From contig JAQIWT010001584.1 of the NCBI GenBank assembly GCA_034696485.1, forward strand, positions 1 through 10,251: 10,251 nt of DNA. Direction: 5' to 3'. The DNA comes from Isohypsibius dastychi. Taxonomy: Eukaryota; Tardigrada; Eutardigrada; Parachela; Isohypsibiidae. The notes beneath the pieces were generated by a model that ran no database searches, was not told the DNA's origin, and saw only the letters and a list, made by a program, of their open reading frames with translations. Both the position numbers and the translations under genes were made by a program. Below, piece after piece: positions 5,967-10,251 of the stretch. How positions within the stretch are numbered: position 1 is the first letter of the stretch; each line of letters opens with the position of its first letter.

Positions 5967-8857
5967 TCAGCATTGATTCCCAGTCTGAACTACATCAGAC
6001 TCCGTGATTTCCGAGATATGCTTGCGTAGTTCAGGTGATATATCCGCGATATCGCGCTTATGGTCATAACATCCGCTTCTCCGTAATGCACCCTGCACAT
6101 CTCGAATTTTGTCATCCGAGTGGACGCTTTGGTAATGTTGCACAAACTTGTCCCTCAAATAAAACGGTTGCCGGCAAACCTCACACCGATAACATGGATG
6201 ATCCATGCCTCCACGACTCAACCACTCGGCATGCGCTTCCAACATTCTAGGTGAGCTGGACCAATTCGAGCAGCCAGCCATGGCGCACTTGTAGGGCTTC
6301 AACGTCAGAAGATGTTCACGTACGTGATTTTTCATATTGGGGAATCCAGACTCCGTGTGATGTTTGTTTGTGTCCTTGCAGATCAAACAGATAAACATTC
6401 GCTGGCGTGGCTTTTTCAACAACGGTGATTCCGGTGATGTACTCCTCTGCTGCGATCTTGGGACATTCTGATCTTGAAATGCAAAATTTTCTTTCGTAAG
6501 TCCTGGGGATTTCAAAGGAGACACGGGTGGCGCTTGTCGGCTGAGGTCGGGATTCCGCCTGGGATCACTCCGCAGAATAAATTGATGGAGTTCAGGATTC
6601 GGGAGCTCAAAAAACGGCGGTGCCATTTTCCCGGTAGGTTCGTTCAAGGGAATATACACAAGATTTGAATTTGACGGCGCAGCTCTTGTTGCGAACCCAG
6701 CGTCGCTAACTGAGCGTTGAAGATGCTGTTTTGCACGCTGAGGCGAAAGTTCGCTATCGTCTCGATCAGAATATCGTCGTTTCACCCGCGATGGATTCGA
6801 TATTTCTGTATCGCACTTGATGCCTGTTTTGGAGCTCTTCGACTCCAGCGGAGATTTCGAGGAAGCAGTGGTGACTGTAAAAACAAACTCTCACTTCAAC
6901 GCGCTAAATGACCAGCAATCTTATCGTTAGCCAGGCTGTTATGCAAAATATTTTCGGGTTAGTAAAATTTAGGCACACCAGCGTACTGTTTGTTCACAAT
7001 TGTCGTAAATTTTCAGTCACAACAAATTATTTAGGTTTTAAAACTTTCGGGCACATCGGACTTGGCCAAATAATGAAAACGAAAAAATCATTTATTCTTG
7101 GCAATAGCTTCAAACCCTGTTTGCTCGAATAGTCAGGTTGACACCTTGACTTTGGTTGTCTCAATACTCGACTCACCTTTGGGCAGTTCGGGCTTCGAAG
7201 TGGCAGAAGACGCCACGTTCTCGGGCGCGACAACTTTTCGAGGTATTTTGTAACTCTTGAAGAACTCGGTTGCATCGGTGTAGGTCAAAGGCAATCCAGT
7301 GGTGCTCGGCTGAGAAACTGCTTTGGAAATCCTTGTTTCGTTGTCTCTAACACTCTTCCTTCCACTTCTTGTAATGGTGACGGATTCGGCTGGTTTGTCT
7401 CGATCAGTACGTTTGGAATGATGCGCTTCATCTTCGCTGCTGACTTCTCCTTCCTCGAGTTCATTCCTCACAGGGTCAGTGGTTACTGCATCCGGAACAG
7501 GACTAGCGTTTATCGACTCTTCCATAATCTCATTGCAGACAATCTCCACCTCCACCGTATTCTCCTGAACAGGAGACTGCGAATTGATCAATCGGTTGAC
7601 CATTTCCATGTAAGCCAAATTCACTTCAGGGACAGGTTCAATCTGTAACTCATTAGGCTCCTCGGTTTTAATGACGACTGGACCCGGCTCTTCTTCTGGA
7701 AGTCCAGGTTCTTCACCCCACAGCTCCTCAATAACGACCGGCCTGACAACTGGAGTACTCTCATCACACATGTCAACAATGGTTGCTCCGGCCAAAAGGT
7801 CATCAAAATCATCCAACTCCGGCTCTTTGACTGGCGGAGACGGCGGTTCTTCGTCATCCGAAATGTCTTCGTAGAGTTCCCGATTTGGTTCTGGATATAC
7901 TACAGGCGGAACTGGCTGTGGCGACAATGGCTGGGCGGTTTCAGCCGCCGGAGCTAACACGGGTTTCCTGTTGAAACTGACATCTAGCTTTCTGAATAGA
8001 TGGTTTTTTAAACCGTGGCAAGTGCGGGGAGTCGTTGACAGCCGTAATAGATGATTCGTGATGTCACAAGAAATCTCTGGCGCCGGCTCACTAGAAGATC
8101 CAAGATCTTCGGATAATTCCGACTGATCGAGCTTAAGTGTTTCGGGAATCTGCTCATCTGACACCAGTGGTGACAAGTTGAAATCGCTGAACGATTTTTT
8201 GATCATGTTGTTAAAATTCACGATTCTCGAGTTGACAAATTTAATGACCGATTCCCTGGTGAATGGGAAAACCCTCCTTGGAATCTCCGGACTATCGCTT
8301 CTATCAGAATCCGCGCAGTCAGCTGCCATCTTCTCTGACGCAATCGATGTGTCTAAATCCGGACTGCTTGGTAGTACCGGTGACGGCGTTGGTGACTCAG
8401 GCGAGTCTGGCAAGTTATTTTCGGTTTTTGCCTCAATCGATTGGGGACCACAGACTTGCTCAGTCAACGTAACTCCAACTGAACATTCCAAGAGGATACG
8501 CCACAAGCCGAGTCTCCAGCTCTGATTCGGCAAACCACATTGGGAGCGGCGCTGGACCATCGACGTCTGGAAGAGATCAAAGAGAAATTTGGTCGAATGG
8601 AGAAAGAATTGAGGGAAGGGATGATTTGAGCGGAGGGGTTTCAGGTCAGCATGATTTTTGGGCAGGAATTCAAAACATTTACGGAGAAACGCAAGGGACA
8701 GCACATGGGTTCCCGTGTCGGATGAAGTCAGCCCAAGATTCCACGCAGCCTCAGTAATGTCCGTCTGTAAAATCAATGAGTTATTGGCTGAAAGTTAGAA
8801 GGGTCCCATAGGTCACTTACCGAAGCGAAGATTTCAATGGTGAATGGTTTATCAAAT
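5967..8857 (-). CDS. Nuclear-type C2H2 zinc-finger protein, 5' end incomplete (3 exons seen)
   Basis: Minus-strand exons are 8857-8821, 8764-7177 and 6874-5967, with introns of 56 and 302 bp. Splice sites are strong: acceptor TTGTTTTGCAG; donor GTAAGT with acceptor GATTTTACAG; donor GTGAGT with acceptor TTTTTACAG. The phases agree (0, then 1 with 2), giving at least 843 aa. The N-terminal third has a hydrophobic, helical-looking part. The middle is Pro-, Glu/Asp- and Ser-Pro-rich, with acidic runs such as DISDDEE and LEEGEVSSEDE, as in transcription regulators. Three fingers lie at about residues 704-793: C-x2-C-x17-H-x3-H, C-x4-C-x12-H-x10-H and C-x2-C-x12-H-x4-H; the second is atypical. Basic KKPRQR lies just before them. 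DNA binding in the nucleus is inferred. The initiating exon is not identified; a fallback start is the ATG at 8560-8558. I do not recognise the orthologue. Confidence 0.78.
7091..7135 (-). terminator. Intronic stop codon and polyadenylation signal in the zinc-finger gene
   Basis: If the GTGAGT donor at 7176-7171 is not used, the frame continues for 14 residues into the intron to a TGA (7135-7133). AATAAA follows at 7096-7091, 37 bp after the stop, and then a T-rich stretch, the usual layout of an animal polyadenylation site. This would yield a protein of about 555 or more residues with the acidic region but without fingers. By contrast, no AATAAA was found after the full-length stop. Usage is inferred from sequence only. 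Confidence 0.5.
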
Positions 8858-9453
8858 CTGCAAAACAACAGGAATGAGAACAACCATCGATTGCATAGAG
8901 CCCTCTATGTTCAATGAACGACAGCGAATGGGCTAACCAGTGACGCATATGCCGTGTCCTACATATATTGATATGCGCTCGAATCGCGGTATCGTTTGCT
9001 ATTCAGGGATCGGATGCTCAATTTTTTTCTTCATCGGTCATGGTTGAGCCTCGCTAGTTTTTCTAGAGGTGAAAAACAGCCGCTGGAGCTTTGAAGTGGT
9101 ACTGAATAAGTGGAGTACGCTGTATAAGAGTCTACCCAACCATAAGATATTTCATACGTTGGTCTGGGATGAGAAAAACAGCAACACCGTATGCAGCGCG
9201 AACTGTTTTGGCTGCTACTGACTAGTAATGAACACCCTACAGCGTAGAGTCATTGTCAGATACCGGTAATCAGAACCCTTAGAACCAGTTGTGCGCGCTA
9301 GTTAGCATTTGCACTCCCCTCTGGTTAAATTAAACTATCAGTAATGCCCCGAATCTCTTCAAATAGAAAGTTATTATTAGCAAACACAGACAGGACTAGT
9401 TCAGCTTCAAGCTCAGAAATCGAAAAAAGAACGTTGGACTTTGGATGGTCGAA

Positions 9454-9497
9454 CAGTCTTCTGAGACATTTTCAGTCTTCTGAGACATTTTCAGTCT
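9454..9497. repeat. 19-bp tandem repeat, 2.3 units
   Basis: CAGTCTTCTGAGACATTTT is repeated exactly at 9454-9472 and 9473-9491, followed by a partial CAGTCT (9492-9497). This is a simple minisatellite-type duplication in non-coding DNA. Confidence 0.95.
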
Positions 9498-9821
9498 GTT
9501 CAACGCGGACATGAGCATTGTTCTAGTGGTCGATTACGATCGATTGCTTTTTAAACCGCAGACATAAAAAACTGCAGTGACTACTAACGATTAACAACCC
9601 AGAAGAAAAAAAACGCGCATTCGACGTACATACGCAGCGGACTCTTTTGATAAGCAGCCATGCCGCAGCTCTGATGCACTCGCATTCACAATCCATGTAC
9701 TGCAGTAGCAACGCGACTACCGAACATTGTGCACGGGAGAATTTCGTTATCAGCTCAATCAAAGTTTAGGATTTTGAGTATAAGGCCTGCGATTGCAATC
9801 ATGTTGAACTGTCGGATCTGC

Positions 9822-9830
9822 TATAAAAAG
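9822..9830 (+). promoter_or_regulatory. Isolated TATA-like sequence
   Basis: TATAAAAAG lies 62 bp before an ATG (9884), the same spacing as in the secreted-protein genes. The frame from that ATG is only 45 codons and no convincing exon continues it. Nothing else of the conserved promoter block is present, so this is weak. Confidence 0.2.
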
Positions 9831-10251
9831 CTGCAGCTATCGAGACAGTAAGGCCAGTTGACCTAAAAACTACAGATACATCCATGACCATAAGAACTCG
9901 TACATCCACAAGTCAGATTTCACAAACAATCCCAATAAATTCCGTTGCCCTAATTTGCATAAAGCGACTACATCAGATGACGAAATTTTCAAAAGTTATC
10001 CCGATTTTGTGCTGTTTATGATTTCACATTCTATAACCACATTTGTGAGTCCAAGACGTTAATTTTTGGCATGTCAAACTGTGCTGAAGGTTTTCTTAAT
10101 ACAATCAACAATACGACAAACAAAACCGGTCATAAGTGCATCGTTTCAGGATGTTGTTTGTCAATATACTCACTTGGTGTTATTGGGGAACACGAAACTC
10201 AACATAGCCCGTAGCAAGCTACGTATCGCTTTCGCCCTCGTATCTTCGGCG

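Larger units (their letters stand above)
8858..10251. other. Region upstream of the zinc-finger gene, no gene found
   Basis: This must contain the promoter, and probably the first exon, of the minus-strand gene, but I cannot place either with confidence. A minus-strand ATG in a good context (9041-9039, preceded by CAACC) opens only seven codons before a stop after a run of seven A. Open frames on either strand are short and have no splice-consistent partner. Composition is unremarkable apart from the repeat at 9454-9497. Confidence 0.5.

Noticed and set aside
7418-8525. Plus-strand open frames opposite the zinc-finger gene
   Set aside because: They are mirror frames of the proline/acid-rich exon and have no splice sites or promoter of their own.
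7133-8776. Treating the long acidic frame and the finger exon as two separate genes
   Set aside because: A strong GTGAGT donor and TTTTTACAG acceptor join them in matching phase; the apparent starts at 8776 (TTG) and 6785 (GTG) are not ATG.
9523-9762. 79-aa minus-strand frame
   Set aside because: No splice-consistent neighbour, repeat partner or recognisable domain.
9884-10021. 45-aa frame after the TATAAAAAG sequence
   Set aside because: Low-complexity start, no family resemblance, stops early and no exon continues it.

Overview
The window is nuclear DNA from a small-genome invertebrate animal; the sequence does not fix the phylum. Protein-coding frames are interrupted by GT-AG introns, several only 45 to 69 bp long. 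There are TATA boxes, a C2H2 zinc-finger protein and secreted proteins with signal peptides, and nothing looks bacterial or viral. A tardigrade, a nematode or another compact metazoan genome would all fit.

Left half (about 1 to 5600, + strand): three tandem copies of one small secreted-protein gene, with start codons at 951, 2935 and 4578. Each copy has its own conserved promoter block ending in a TATA box about 60 to 70 bp before the ATG, and the same three-exon, two-intron, phase-0 structure. The product is a signal peptide, a threonine-rich (probably O-glycosylated) stalk, a six-cysteine domain and a short Pro/Thr/aromatic tail. I do not recognise the family. Copies 1 and 2 are intact (154 and about 166 aa). 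Copy 3 has an in-frame TAG at a tryptophan conserved in the other two and a weakened TATA box, so it is called a pseudogene. Homology between units extends into distal upstream and downstream flanks. A different inverted repeat sits at the 5' edge of each promoter block.

Right half (about 5900 to 8860, - strand): one gene convergent to the array. A proline- and acid-rich, Ser-Pro-rich open frame (8764 to 7177) splices in matching phase onto an exon carrying three C2H2-type zinc fingers (6874 to 5967). A 37-nt coding exon lies upstream (8857 to 8821). The intron before the zinc-finger exon contains an in-frame stop followed 37 bp later by AATAAA. This suggests a second, finger-less protein made by intronic polyadenylation. 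The first coding exon was not found.

Far right (8858 to 10251): no convincing gene; a 19-bp tandem repeat and an isolated TATA-like sequence.

The most interesting signal is in the tandem family. Between copies 1 and 3 the end of exon 1 has changed 12 of 22 amino acids with only two silent codon changes, while the intron beside it is nearly conserved. This is what diversifying selection on a secreted protein would look like.
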